A stretch of DNA of 64,000 nucleotides from Streptomyces sp. CG 926 (GTDB lineage Bacteria > Actinomycetota > Actinomycetes > Streptomycetales > Streptomycetaceae), in assembly GCF_003148825.1 (NCBI RefSeq), contig NZ_QGGZ01000001.1, positions 434,001-498,000 of the forward strand, in the 5' to 3' direction. The position numbers and the translations under genes are program-made. Shown here in pieces: positions 56,271-63,540 of the stretch. The notes under the pieces were generated by a model. It was not told the origin of the DNA and made no database searches. It saw only the letters and a list, made by a program, of their open reading frames with translations. Every line of letters begins with the position of its first letter. Position 1 is the stretch's first letter.

Positions 56271-57476
56271 TCAGCTCGGGCGCTCGTAGTTGGTCAGGAC
56301 GCAACCCTCGACCTGGGCCTTCTCCAGCCGGTAGCCGGCCGGCGCGGTGAAGCCGGTCTCGCAGTTCAGATAGAGGAACTGGAGCTGGTACAGCCCGCGG
56401 CGGACGTTCGCGTTGTTGGTCTCCACGGCGATGTTCGTGCCGACCAGCAGTTTGCTCGCAGTGGCCTTGAGGCGCCCGTCGTCCTTCAGGTCGGCCAGCT
56501 GCGCCGCCTTGGCCTTGGTTTGGAGGGTCTTCATGTCGGAGACCGTGTCCAGCCAGTTCAGGTTGTGCGCGCGCTGCTCGCCGCCGAGCTCGCCGCAGAC
56601 GGCCCGTTGCGTGACGCCCCAGGCGCTCGGAGGGCCGTCGACGACCGGCATGTAGTCGATCGACTGTATGTGCTCGTCGGTGACGGTCATCTTCGTGCAG
56701 TCGACGGTGTGCGGGCTGACGAGCTTCTTCAGCTCGGCGATGCTGCCGGCGCTCGGCAGGCCCGGGCTGCCGGTGGACGGCTGGCCCGGCTTCGCGGCTC
56801 CCTCGGTGGAGGGGTCGCGGACCGCCCCGCGGTGGGGGCTGCCCTGGCCGTCGGGACTGTTGACGTAGTCGGTGAGGAAACAGCCCTCGACCAGGGCCTT
56901 CTCCTTCTTGAACCCCTCCGGGACGAAAATGTCGGGGTTGCAGCTCAGGATGCGCAGGTCGGAGTTGGGCGGGTCGACCAGGGACACGGCGGTGGCGGTC
57001 TTGAGCGCGGTCAGGGCGAAGTTCTTGCCCACGACCGTGCGGCTGGCGAGGTCGGTGTCGCCCCGGCCCTCGGCGAGCAGCTTCGCGGCGTGGTCCTTGG
57101 CGGCCTGCTGGAAGGCCTTCATGTCCGGCGTCAGGAAGAGGACGATCTCGCCCCGCGCCTTCTTGTCCGTGCAGACACCGCGCTCCGTGATGCCCCAGTC
57201 CCCGGCGCCGATGAACCCGCTCAGCGGCACCCGGCTGTCGTTCGGGTCGGTGCTGAGGTTCTCGCAGGACGTGTACTGCTGTACGTGGGCCTGCGCCCCG
57301 GCCAGCGTGGCGGGCGCGGGGCCGGCGGCCGGCGGGGAGGCCTGGCCGGAGGCCGTGGCGGCCGCGGCGGGGCTCTGGGCCGGCGTGCCGTTCTTCTTGG
57401 GGTCCTCGCAGGCGGTGGCGAGGGTGGTGAGCGCGGCGAGGGCCGCGGTCGCGGCGGATATCCGCTGGAGGCGCAT
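56271..57476 (-). CDS. lipoprotein with internal tandem duplication (401 aa)
   Basis: Exported lipoprotein: signal peptide [20 protein letters not shown] with lipobox LATAC (Cys at about residue 23), followed by an Ala/Pro/Ser linker. Two homologous modules follow. Module 1 (about 70-205) contains [59 protein letters not shown]. Module 2 (about 270-400) contains [62 protein letters not shown]. Three cysteines recur in each module and probably form disulfides. No known family recognised. It lies exactly between the two transposase pieces, on the opposite strand. Confidence 0.8.
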   Translation of the reverse strand: MRLQRISAATAALAALTTLATACEDPKKNGTPAQSPAAAATASGQASPPAAGPAPATLAGAQAHVQQYTSCENLSTDPNDSRVPLSGFIGAGDWGITERGVCTDKKARGEIVLFLTPDMKAFQQAAKDHAAKLLAEGRGDTDLASRTVVGKNFALTALKTATAVSLVDPPNSDLRILSCNPDIFVPEGFKKEKALVEGCFLTDYVNSPDGQGSPHRGAVRDPSTEGAAKPGQPSTGSPGLPSAGSIAELKKLVSPHTVDCTKMTVTDEHIQSIDYMPVVDGPPSAWGVTQRAVCGELGGEQRAHNLNWLDTVSDMKTLQTKAKAAQLADLKDDGRLKATASKLLVGTNIAVETNNANVRRGLYQLQFLYLNCETGFTAPAGYRLEKAQVEGCVLTNYERPS

Positions 57477-57574
57477 GGGTGTCTTCCGTCGGCTGGGTAC
57501 GGCACGGGGGGCATGCCCATGCTAAGGCCACCTGTCGGGAAATTGATCTTGTGCCGGGTCGAGGTGAGTTGACG

Positions 57575-58070
57575 GAGCGGTACGGGCCGTGGCAGACCGT
57601 CCATGAGCAGTTTGCCCGCTGGGAGGCGGACGGCACGTGGGCAAGGCTGTTGGAGCATGTGCAGGTCCGCGACGACACGGAGGGCCGGGTGGAGTGGAGC
57701 GTCGCCGTCGACTCCACGATCAACCGTGCTCACCAGCACGCCGCCGGCGCACGCAAAAGCGGGCTGCGGACGGGGACGAACCGGAAGACCCGGTCGGCCG
57801 GCAGACGCGCCAGGCCCTCGGCCGGTCCCGAGGCGGGCCGACCACCGAGGTCCACCTCGCTGTCGACGGCCGGGGACCGCCGCCGGGCAACGTCAACGAC
57901 GCCACCGCATTCGGTCAGGTCCTCGACGGGATCCGCGTTCCGCGAGCCGACACCGGCCGCCCACACACGAACCCGCCCCGAGTCCTGGGCGACAAGGCCT
58001 ACTCCAGCCGAGCGATCCGGCATCTGCTGCGACGTCGGGGCGTCACCGACCACAGCAGGGCGTGGGTGTA
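57575..58070 (+). mobile_element. IS5-family transposase remnant, central/C-terminal piece
   Basis: Starts with ERYGPWQTVHEQFARWEADGTW and continues LLEHVQVRDDTEGRVEWSVAVDSTINRAHQHAAGARK (DDE first Asp in VDST). At AAAAG (57755-57759) the coding frame steps back by one, then runs DEPEDPVGRQ..., GRSRGGPTTEVHLAVDGRG, FGQVLDGIRVPR, LGDKAYSSRAIRHLLRRRGV. The A-rich slip site resembles the frameshift used by IS427-type elements to join two ORFs. The C-terminus is lost in a junction near 58050, where sequence related to an alginate lyase gene begins. Confidence 0.85.
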
Positions 58071-58400
58071 GGCGGCGATCGCGTCCTGTCGCTCGTCGAG
58101 GAAGGACTGCGGGCCGCTGTTGGAGGGGTAGGGCACCACGGCGGCCGGGAGCGGGGTGTGGTCGAGCGAGGCGTGGCGGCTGGTCAGAAGTGACCGGTAC
58201 GCCGAGAGCCAGGGTTCCTTGCCGGCCGCGACCGTCTACTTCGCCTGCCGGAGCCCGTCGTGGCCGACGACGACGCCCGGGTGGTGGAAGACCACGTCGC
58301 CGGCGTGGCGATCTTCGGGGACGGCGCAGGCCGCGAGCAGCAGGCCGCCCGCGAGGAGGGCGCCGACGACTGCGAATCCGACTCGCTTGGATGCGTTCAT
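58050..58400 (-). pseudogene. truncated alginate-lyase-like lipoprotein gene
   Basis: From ATG 58400 the frame gives MNASKRVGFAVVGALLAGG with lipobox LLAAC, then FHHPGVVVGHDGLRQAK, then TAG (58238-58236). The same frame continues TVAAGKEPWLSAYRSLL, FLDERQDAIAAYTHALLW and ends at the IS junction near 58050. The order HPGVLV...K-x-V-AAG-x-PW-x-AY...ERxDAxAAYTxAL is that of the N-terminus of alginate lyase family (PL5-like/PF05426) proteins. The catalytic part is missing. Inactivated both by a nonsense codon and by truncation at the transposase. Confidence 0.75.
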
Positions 58401-58507
58401 GGCTGACACGCCTTCACGCTTCCCCCGAGCCGAACCTCCCACCACGGATTGGTCCGACTGGCCCGCGGGCCCGCCCGAACGGCAGGCCCTGGGCCGGAAG
58501 AGACGGC

Positions 58508-58759
58508 CTAGGCGGGGACGACGGCGCAGCGGCGCAGCAGGTCGTCCAGGGAGAGGCCGAGGGCTGCGGCGAGGGCGGCGACCGTGAAGAAGGCGGGGGT
58601 GGGTGCCCGGCCGGTCTCGATCTTGCGCAGGGTCTCGGCGGAGAGCCCGGCGCCGGCCGCGATCTCGACCATGCTCCGGTTGCCTCGGGCTTCGCGCAGC
58701 AGGACGCCGAGCCGCTCGCCGCGCTCGCGCTCTTCGGGGGTCAGGGGGGTACGGACCAT
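58508..58759 (-). CDS. small XRE family transcriptional regulator (83 aa)
   Basis: Nearly the whole protein is a Cro/CI-type helix-turn-helix: ERGERLGVLLREARGNRSMVEIAAGAGLSAETLRKIETGRAPTPAFFTVAALAAALGLSLDDLL. No ligand or metal domain, so it probably acts as a simple DNA-binding dimer. Divergent from a methionine aminopeptidase gene with only 64 bases between the starts. That gap is AT-rich and strongly palindromic, so autoregulation and control of the aminopeptidase are likely. TAGGAT seven bases before the ATG could be a -10 element, giving a leaderless mRNA. Confidence 0.92.
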   Translation of the reverse strand: MVRTPLTPEERERGERLGVLLREARGNRSMVEIAAGAGLSAETLRKIETGRAPTPAFFTVAALAAALGLSLDDLLRRCAVVPA

Positions 58760-58780
58760 GGCTTCATCCTACCCCGCACA

Positions 58781-58822
58781 CCAATAACTATCCCGTTATT
58801 TTTATACCGGTATAGTTATTGG
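58781..58822. promoter_or_regulatory. AT-rich divergent promoter/operator with nested palindromes
   Basis: Outer arms CCAATAACTAT (58781-58791) and ATAGTTATTGG (58812-58822) are perfect complements. Inside are a perfect TATACCGGTATA palindrome (58803-58814) and AATAAC/GTTATT (58783-58788 with 58795-58800). The map ATG begins two bases after the outer arm. TATAGT (58811-58816) fits a -10 box for a leaderless map transcript. Confidence 0.8.
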
Positions 58823-58823
58823 C

Positions 58824-59591
58824 ATGGTGAAACTGAAAACGGCCCGAGAGATCGACGAGATGCGTGCCGCCGGCCGGGTGGTCGCCCGCGCCCTGGCCGC
58901 CGTACGGGAGGCGGCCGACGTGGGCGTGTCCCTGCTGGACCTGGACCGGGTGGCCCGCGAGGTGCTCCGCGAGGCCGGCGCCACGTCGCCCTTCCTGGGC
59001 TACCGGCCGCAGTTCGCGCCGGTGCCCTTCCCCGCCGTGGTGTGCGTCTCGGTGAACGACGCGATCGTCCACGGCATCCCCGACGACTACCGGCTGCGGG
59101 GCGGCGACCTGGTCAGCGTCGACTGCGGGGCGCAGCTCGGCGGCTGGGCCGGGGACGCGGCGGTCAGCTTCACCGTGGGCCCGGCCCGCCCCGAGGACCG
59201 CCGGCTGATCGAGACGTCGGAGGCGGCCCTCGCCGCCGGGATCGCCGCCGCCGTGCCCGGCAACCGGATCGGCGACATCGCCCACGCGATCGGCTCGACC
59301 TGCCGGGCCGCCGGGTACGGGGTACCCGACGGCTTCGGCGGCCACGGCATCGGCCGCAGCATGCACGAGGACCCGGGCGTGCCCAACGAGGGCCCGCCGG
59401 GACGCGGGACGAAGCTGCGTCCCGGCCTGGTCCTCGCCATCGAGCCGATGGTGATCGCGGGCGGTACGGACGACTACGCCTGCGACGCGGACGGCTGGAC
59501 CCTGCGCACCGTCGACGGCAGCCGCGCCGCCCACTCGGAGCACACGGTCGCGATCACCACCGACGGTCCGCGGATCCTCACCGTCCTCTAG
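58824..59591 (+). CDS. map: type I methionine aminopeptidase (255 aa)
   Basis: Removes the initiator methionine. Metal ligands in order: VSVDCGAQLGGWAGDAAVSF (two Asp), GGHGIGRSMHEDP (His), VLAIEPMV (Glu) and AHSEHTVAI (Glu); the substrate-gating His is in NDAIVHGIP. Lacks the N-terminal zinc-finger or SH3-binding extension, so type Ia. It is not in the usual ribosomal-protein/adk context of the housekeeping map, and is instead paired with a dedicated XRE repressor-like gene next to IS debris, suggesting an accessory, regulated second copy. ATG 58824 directly follows the operator. Confidence 0.95.
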   Translation: MVKLKTAREIDEMRAAGRVVARALAAVREAADVGVSLLDLDRVAREVLREAGATSPFLGYRPQFAPVPFPAVVCVSVNDAIVHGIPDDYRLRGGDLVSVDCGAQLGGWAGDAAVSFTVGPARPEDRRLIETSEAALAAGIAAAVPGNRIGDIAHAIGSTCRAAGYGVPDGFGGHGIGRSMHEDPGVPNEGPPGRGTKLRPGLVLAIEPMVIAGGTDDYACDADGWTLRTVDGSRAAHSEHTVAITTDGPRILTVL

Positions 59592-59603
59592 GCGGCCGTG
59601 GCG

Positions 59604-61403
59604 CTACGGCCTCCCGTGCGGGTGGACCACCATCGCCGAGCCGCCGCCCCGGCGGCTGGTCTCGGCCGCCGCCAACCAGCGGCCGTCCGGCAGCCGCTGC
59701 ACGCCGGTCGCGGCGCCGATCTCCGGGTTCTGCCGGAAGCCCTGGCCGATCGCCTCCAACTCCGCGCGCAGCGGGCTGTTCCACAGGCCCGGCTCCAGCT
59801 CGGTGGTGGTCTGGTTGCGCTGGCTGGCCCGCGGCGCGGCGATCGCGTCGACCAGGGGCAGCCCGCGGTCCAGGTGGCCGATCAGGGTCTGCAGCACGGT
59901 GGTGATGATGGTGGCGCCGCCCGGGGAGCCCACCGCGAGCACCGGCCGGCCGTCCTCCAGCACGATCGTCGGGGACATGGAGGAGCGCGGCCGCTTGCCG
60001 GGGCCGGGCAGGTTCGGGTCCGGGACCCCGGGGGCGGCCGGGGCGAAGGAGAAGTCGGTCAGCTCGTTGTTCAGCAGGAAGCCGCGGCCCGGGACGGTGA
60101 TCGCGCTGCCGCCGGTGGACTCGATGGTCAGGGTGTAGGAGACCACGTTGCCCCAGCGGTCGGCGGCCGTCAGGTGGGTGGTGTTCTCCCCTTCGTACGT
60201 GGTCGGGGCGGCCTGGCCGGAGCCGCCGCACGGCGCCGGGTGGCGCGGGTCACCGGGGGCGAGCGGGCTGGTCAGCGTACGGTCGGGCGCGATCAGGCAG
60301 CCGCGCGAATCGGCGAACCGCTGCGAGAGCAGTTCGCGCGTCGGCACGTCCACCGCCGCCGGGTCGCCGACCCAGCGGCCCCGGTCGGCGAAGGAGATCC
60401 GCGAGGCCTCGATGAAGCGGTGCAGGTACTGCGTCTCGGACAGCTTCGAGAGGTCGGTCCGCTCCAGGATGTTCAGCGCCTCGCCGACGGTGGTGCCGCC
60501 CGAGGAGGAGGGCGCCATGCTGTAGACGTCGAGCCCCCGGTAGCTCACCCGGGTCGGGTCCTGCCGCTCGGTCGCGTACGCGCGCAGGTCGGCGGTGGTC
60601 AGGTCGCCGGGGCGGACCTTGCGGGTGGCCGCCGGGTCCACCGGGGGTGTGCGCACGGCCCGGACGATGTCCTCGGCGAGGGGTCCGCGGTAGAGGGCGC
60701 CGGTCCCCTTGCGGCCGAGTTCGGCGTAGGTGGCGGCCAGGTCCGGGTTCTTGAAGGTGGAGCCGACCACCGGCAGGGCGCCGCCCGGCAGGAAGAGCTT
60801 CGCGGTGGCCGGGAAGTCCTTGAAGCGGTCCTGGTTGAGCTCGGTCTGGGCCCGGAAGGTGCTGTCCACCGTGAAGCCGTCCCGGGCCAGTTTCTCGGCC
60901 GGCTTCAGCAGCTTGTCCAGCGGGCGGGTGCCCCAGGCCTGAAGGGCGCTCCTCCAGGTGGCGGGGGTGCCGGGGACGCCGACACCGCGGCCGCTGGTCT
61001 GGCCCTCCGCGAAGGGGATGGGCTGCCCGTCCTCCTGGAACAGCGTCTCGGTGGCCGTGGCGGGGGCGGTCTCGCGGCCGTCGATGGTGTGCACCCGGCG
61101 CGAGCGGGCGTCGTAGTAGACGAAGTAGCCGCCTCCGCCGATGCCCGCCGAGTACGGCTCGGTCACCCCGAGCGCGGCGGCGGTGGCGACGGCCGCGTCC
61201 ACGGCGTTGCCGCCGGAACGCAGGACGGCGATGCCCACGGCGGAGGCGTCGGCGTCGACGCTGGCGACGGCCCCGCCGTAGCCGACGGCGACCGGCACCT
61301 TGGCCGGTGGGGTGGTCGTGGTGGGCGGGGCGGCGGCCCCGGTGGAGACGAGCGCCCCGGCGAGGGCCACGAGCGCTAACTGACGTGCGGCGGGAGCACG
61401 CAT
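59604..61403 (-). CDS. ggt: gamma-glutamyltransferase (599 aa)
   Basis: Secreted N-terminal-nucleophile enzyme that cleaves gamma-glutamyl amides such as glutathione. Signal peptide MRAPAARQLALVALAGALVS. Large-subunit features: GGNAVDAAVATAAALGVTEPYSAGIGGGGYFVYYDA and DGRETAP. The self-processing site and catalytic Thr are in EGENTTHLTAADRWGNVVSYT (first Thr of NTTH). Small-subunit features: LLNNELTDF, GKRPRSSMSPTIV and GSPGGATIITTVLQTL. Length typical. Converges on map with only 12 bases between the stops. Confidence 0.95.
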   Translation of the reverse strand: MRAPAARQLALVALAGALVSTGAAAPPTTTTPPAKVPVAVGYGGAVASVDADASAVGIAVLRSGGNAVDAAVATAAALGVTEPYSAGIGGGGYFVYYDARSRRVHTIDGRETAPATATETLFQEDGQPIPFAEGQTSGRGVGVPGTPATWRSALQAWGTRPLDKLLKPAEKLARDGFTVDSTFRAQTELNQDRFKDFPATAKLFLPGGALPVVGSTFKNPDLAATYAELGRKGTGALYRGPLAEDIVRAVRTPPVDPAATRKVRPGDLTTADLRAYATERQDPTRVSYRGLDVYSMAPSSSGGTTVGEALNILERTDLSKLSETQYLHRFIEASRISFADRGRWVGDPAAVDVPTRELLSQRFADSRGCLIAPDRTLTSPLAPGDPRHPAPCGGSGQAAPTTYEGENTTHLTAADRWGNVVSYTLTIESTGGSAITVPGRGFLLNNELTDFSFAPAAPGVPDPNLPGPGKRPRSSMSPTIVLEDGRPVLAVGSPGGATIITTVLQTLIGHLDRGLPLVDAIAAPRASQRNQTTTELEPGLWNSPLRAELEAIGQGFRQNPEIGAATGVQRLPDGRWLAAAETSRRGGGSAMVVHPHGRP

Positions 61404-61504
61404 CAGGTTCCTCCGGTCGACGGCATGTCAGGTCTGGTCGGCGCAGCGTAACTTCACCGAACCCCCCGCGTCAGGAGCACCGCCCTGCCGCTACCATCCG
61501 CCGC

Positions 61505-62233
61505 ATGAACGACGACGTGCGCAACATCGTGCTCGGGGTGATAGCCACCGCCGTCAGCGGCGGGTTCGGCTGGTTCTCCCGGACCTACCTCTCGCGGCGC
61601 GCACTCCGCCGCAAGCAGGCCTTCTTCGGGCTGCCGACCGGCTCCGACTGTCTGTTCGTGGTCAACCGGCAGATGGGCGGCAAGGAATCGTCGGTGCACC
61701 GCAGCGACGCGTTCGCCCTGTTGGAGATCTCCGCACTGATCAAGGACTGCGGGGCGAACGTCCAGATCGTCACGCACGACGAGGCCCGCCAGGGCTTCGG
61801 TGAACGGGCCGAGTTCTGTGTCGGCGGCCCCGCCTCCAACGCCCGCACCACCGCGCACCTGACCTCCATGCTCCCGGGGGTGCAGGTCGACGTCGGTCTC
61901 GCGTCGGGTCATCCCGATCGCGGCGCCATCCGCATCGGCGAGGAGAGGTACCGCTGGGAGAAGGGGATGGTCGAGTACGTGCTGCTGGCCCGGCTGACGA
62001 CCCGGCACGGCTCCCGGCCGGTGTTCCTGCTCTCCGGGCAGACGGCCAACAGCAACCAGGCCGGCGCCCGTCATCTGGCCAAGCACCATGAGCGGCTGGC
62101 CCGCAAGTACGGCCGGGAGTCGTTCTGCCTCCTGTTGAAGGTCATCAACTCCGATGCCTATGGACCGGACGTGACGGAGCTGGTGGCGGACGTCACCGGG
62201 CCGGCCCGGACACCCGTAGCGGCAGCCTCGTGA
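61505..62233 (+). CDS. membrane-anchored hypothetical protein (242 aa)
   Basis: N-terminal anchor: MNDDVRNIVLGVIATAVSGGFGWFSRTYLSRR, one helix followed by a basic stretch, so the bulk is probably cytoplasmic. The remaining 205 residues form an alpha/beta domain with FFGLPTGSDCLFVVNRQMGG, EISALIKDCGANVQIVTHDE, FCVGGPASNARTTAHLTSMLPG and VFLLSGQTANSNQAGARHLAKHH. The GGPASN and SGQTANSNQ loops look like ligand-binding loops of a Rossmann-like fold, as in a conserved actinobacterial family without assigned function. The 3' end overlaps the convergent P450 gene by 41 bases. Confidence 0.7.
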   Translation: MNDDVRNIVLGVIATAVSGGFGWFSRTYLSRRALRRKQAFFGLPTGSDCLFVVNRQMGGKESSVHRSDAFALLEISALIKDCGANVQIVTHDEARQGFGERAEFCVGGPASNARTTAHLTSMLPGVQVDVGLASGHPDRGAIRIGEERYRWEKGMVEYVLLARLTTRHGSRPVFLLSGQTANSNQAGARHLAKHHERLARKYGRESFCLLLKVINSDAYGPDVTELVADVTGPARTPVAAAS

Positions 62234-63452
62234 TCCCGTTGATGAAGTTGGAGACCAGCCGGCGCGGCGGTCCAGCCGGTTCGGGGGCGGGCATGGCCGC
62301 GCACCACTCCTCGTAGAGGGTGCGCAGCTGGAGCCGGGCGAAGTGGGCGCCGAGGCAGACGTGCGGGCCGTCCCCGAAGGAGACGTGCGGGTTGGGTGTC
62401 CGGGCCAGGTCCAGGCGACCGGGATCGGCGAAGACGCGCTCGTCGTGGTTGGCGGAGGCGTGGAAGACCACCACCTTGTCCCCGGCGCGGATCCGCTGCC
62501 CGGCCAGTTCGGTGTCGACGGCGGCCGTGCGGCGGAAGCTGAGCACCGGCGGGTGGACGCGTAGGAGTTCGTCGACGGCCCGGTCGAAGGGGACGGATCC
62601 CCGCGCGAGCCGGCGGTAGGCGTCCGGGGCCTGGGCCAGGGCGAGCAGGCCACCGGGGGCGGCGCTGCGTACGGTGTCGTTGCCCGCGACGGTGAGCAGG
62701 AAGAAGAACATCTCCAGTTCGGCCGGGTCGAGCCCGGCCTCGGCGAGGGCGGTCATCACGTCGTCGCCGGGGTGTCGGCGCTTGTGGTCGGCGAGTTCGC
62801 GGGCGTACGCGAACATCTCGCCGAGCAGGGCCGGGGAGCGCGGGTTGAGCGGTGTGCCGTCCGGGCCGAGGAGCGGGGCCGGGGCGTCGTCGGGGTCCTG
62901 GTACCCGATGATCCGTACGGTCCACTCCAGCAGCAGGGCCCGGTCGGTGGCCGGGACACCCAGCAGGTCGGTGAGGTTCAGCAGCGCGTACTCGTCGGTG
63001 ACGGCGCCTACGAGGTCGACGGCGCCGTCCTCGGCGTCCCGGCGGGCGGCGGCGAGCAGGGCGCGGGCCCGCTCGCGTACCCGCCCGGCGAAGGCGTCGA
63101 CGCGGGCGGGGGTGAAGGCGCGGGACACCAGCCGTCGCAGCCGGCCGTGCTCGGGCGGGTCCTGGTTGAGCATGGTGCGGCGCAGGAAGGGCAGGTCGGC
63201 CGGGTCGGGGTCGCGGATCTGGGTGGCGCCCAGCCAGGAGGAGTACGTCCGGTGGTCGCGCAGGACCCGGACGACGTCGGCGTGCCGGGTGACGGCCCAG
63301 AAGCCGGGGCCGGCGGGCCAGCCCTGGATCTCCGGCTCCGCCTGCCAGGCCACGGGGTGCCGTTCGCGCAGCAGCCGGTAGCGCTCGTGCGGGATGCCGG
63401 AGGCGTAGATGCGGGGGTCGAAGACGTCGGGGACGTCCGCGGCGTGGTCCAT
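62193..63452 (-). CDS. cytochrome P450 (419 aa)
   Basis: Bacterial class I P450. Heme ligand motif FGDGPHVCLGAHFAR with the axial Cys, I-helix oxygen-activation motif VAGNDTVRSA, K-helix ExxR in DELLRVHPP, and the C-helix pattern PPEHGRLRRLVSRAFTP. Length is standard. ATG 63452 chosen; a TTG 36 bases earlier is in frame but gives no family residues. No ferredoxin or ferredoxin reductase adjoins it, and the substrate cannot be deduced; no secondary-metabolite cluster is visible around it. Confidence 0.93.
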   Translation of the reverse strand: MDHAADVPDVFDPRIYASGIPHERYRLLRERHPVAWQAEPEIQGWPAGPGFWAVTRHADVVRVLRDHRTYSSWLGATQIRDPDPADLPFLRRTMLNQDPPEHGRLRRLVSRAFTPARVDAFAGRVRERARALLAAARRDAEDGAVDLVGAVTDEYALLNLTDLLGVPATDRALLLEWTVRIIGYQDPDDAPAPLLGPDGTPLNPRSPALLGEMFAYARELADHKRRHPGDDVMTALAEAGLDPAELEMFFFLLTVAGNDTVRSAAPGGLLALAQAPDAYRRLARGSVPFDRAVDELLRVHPPVLSFRRTAAVDTELAGQRIRAGDKVVVFHASANHDERVFADPGRLDLARTPNPHVSFGDGPHVCLGAHFARLQLRTLYEEWCAAMPAPEPAGPPRRLVSNFINGITRLPLRVSGPAR

Positions 63453-63540
63453 GGGGCCACCGTGGCGGGTGTGCGGCCCCGACCGCAAGGGCGCGGCCGC
63501 ACCGTCCGGCGGGTGCCGGGCCGCGGGTCTGCCGGGCCCG

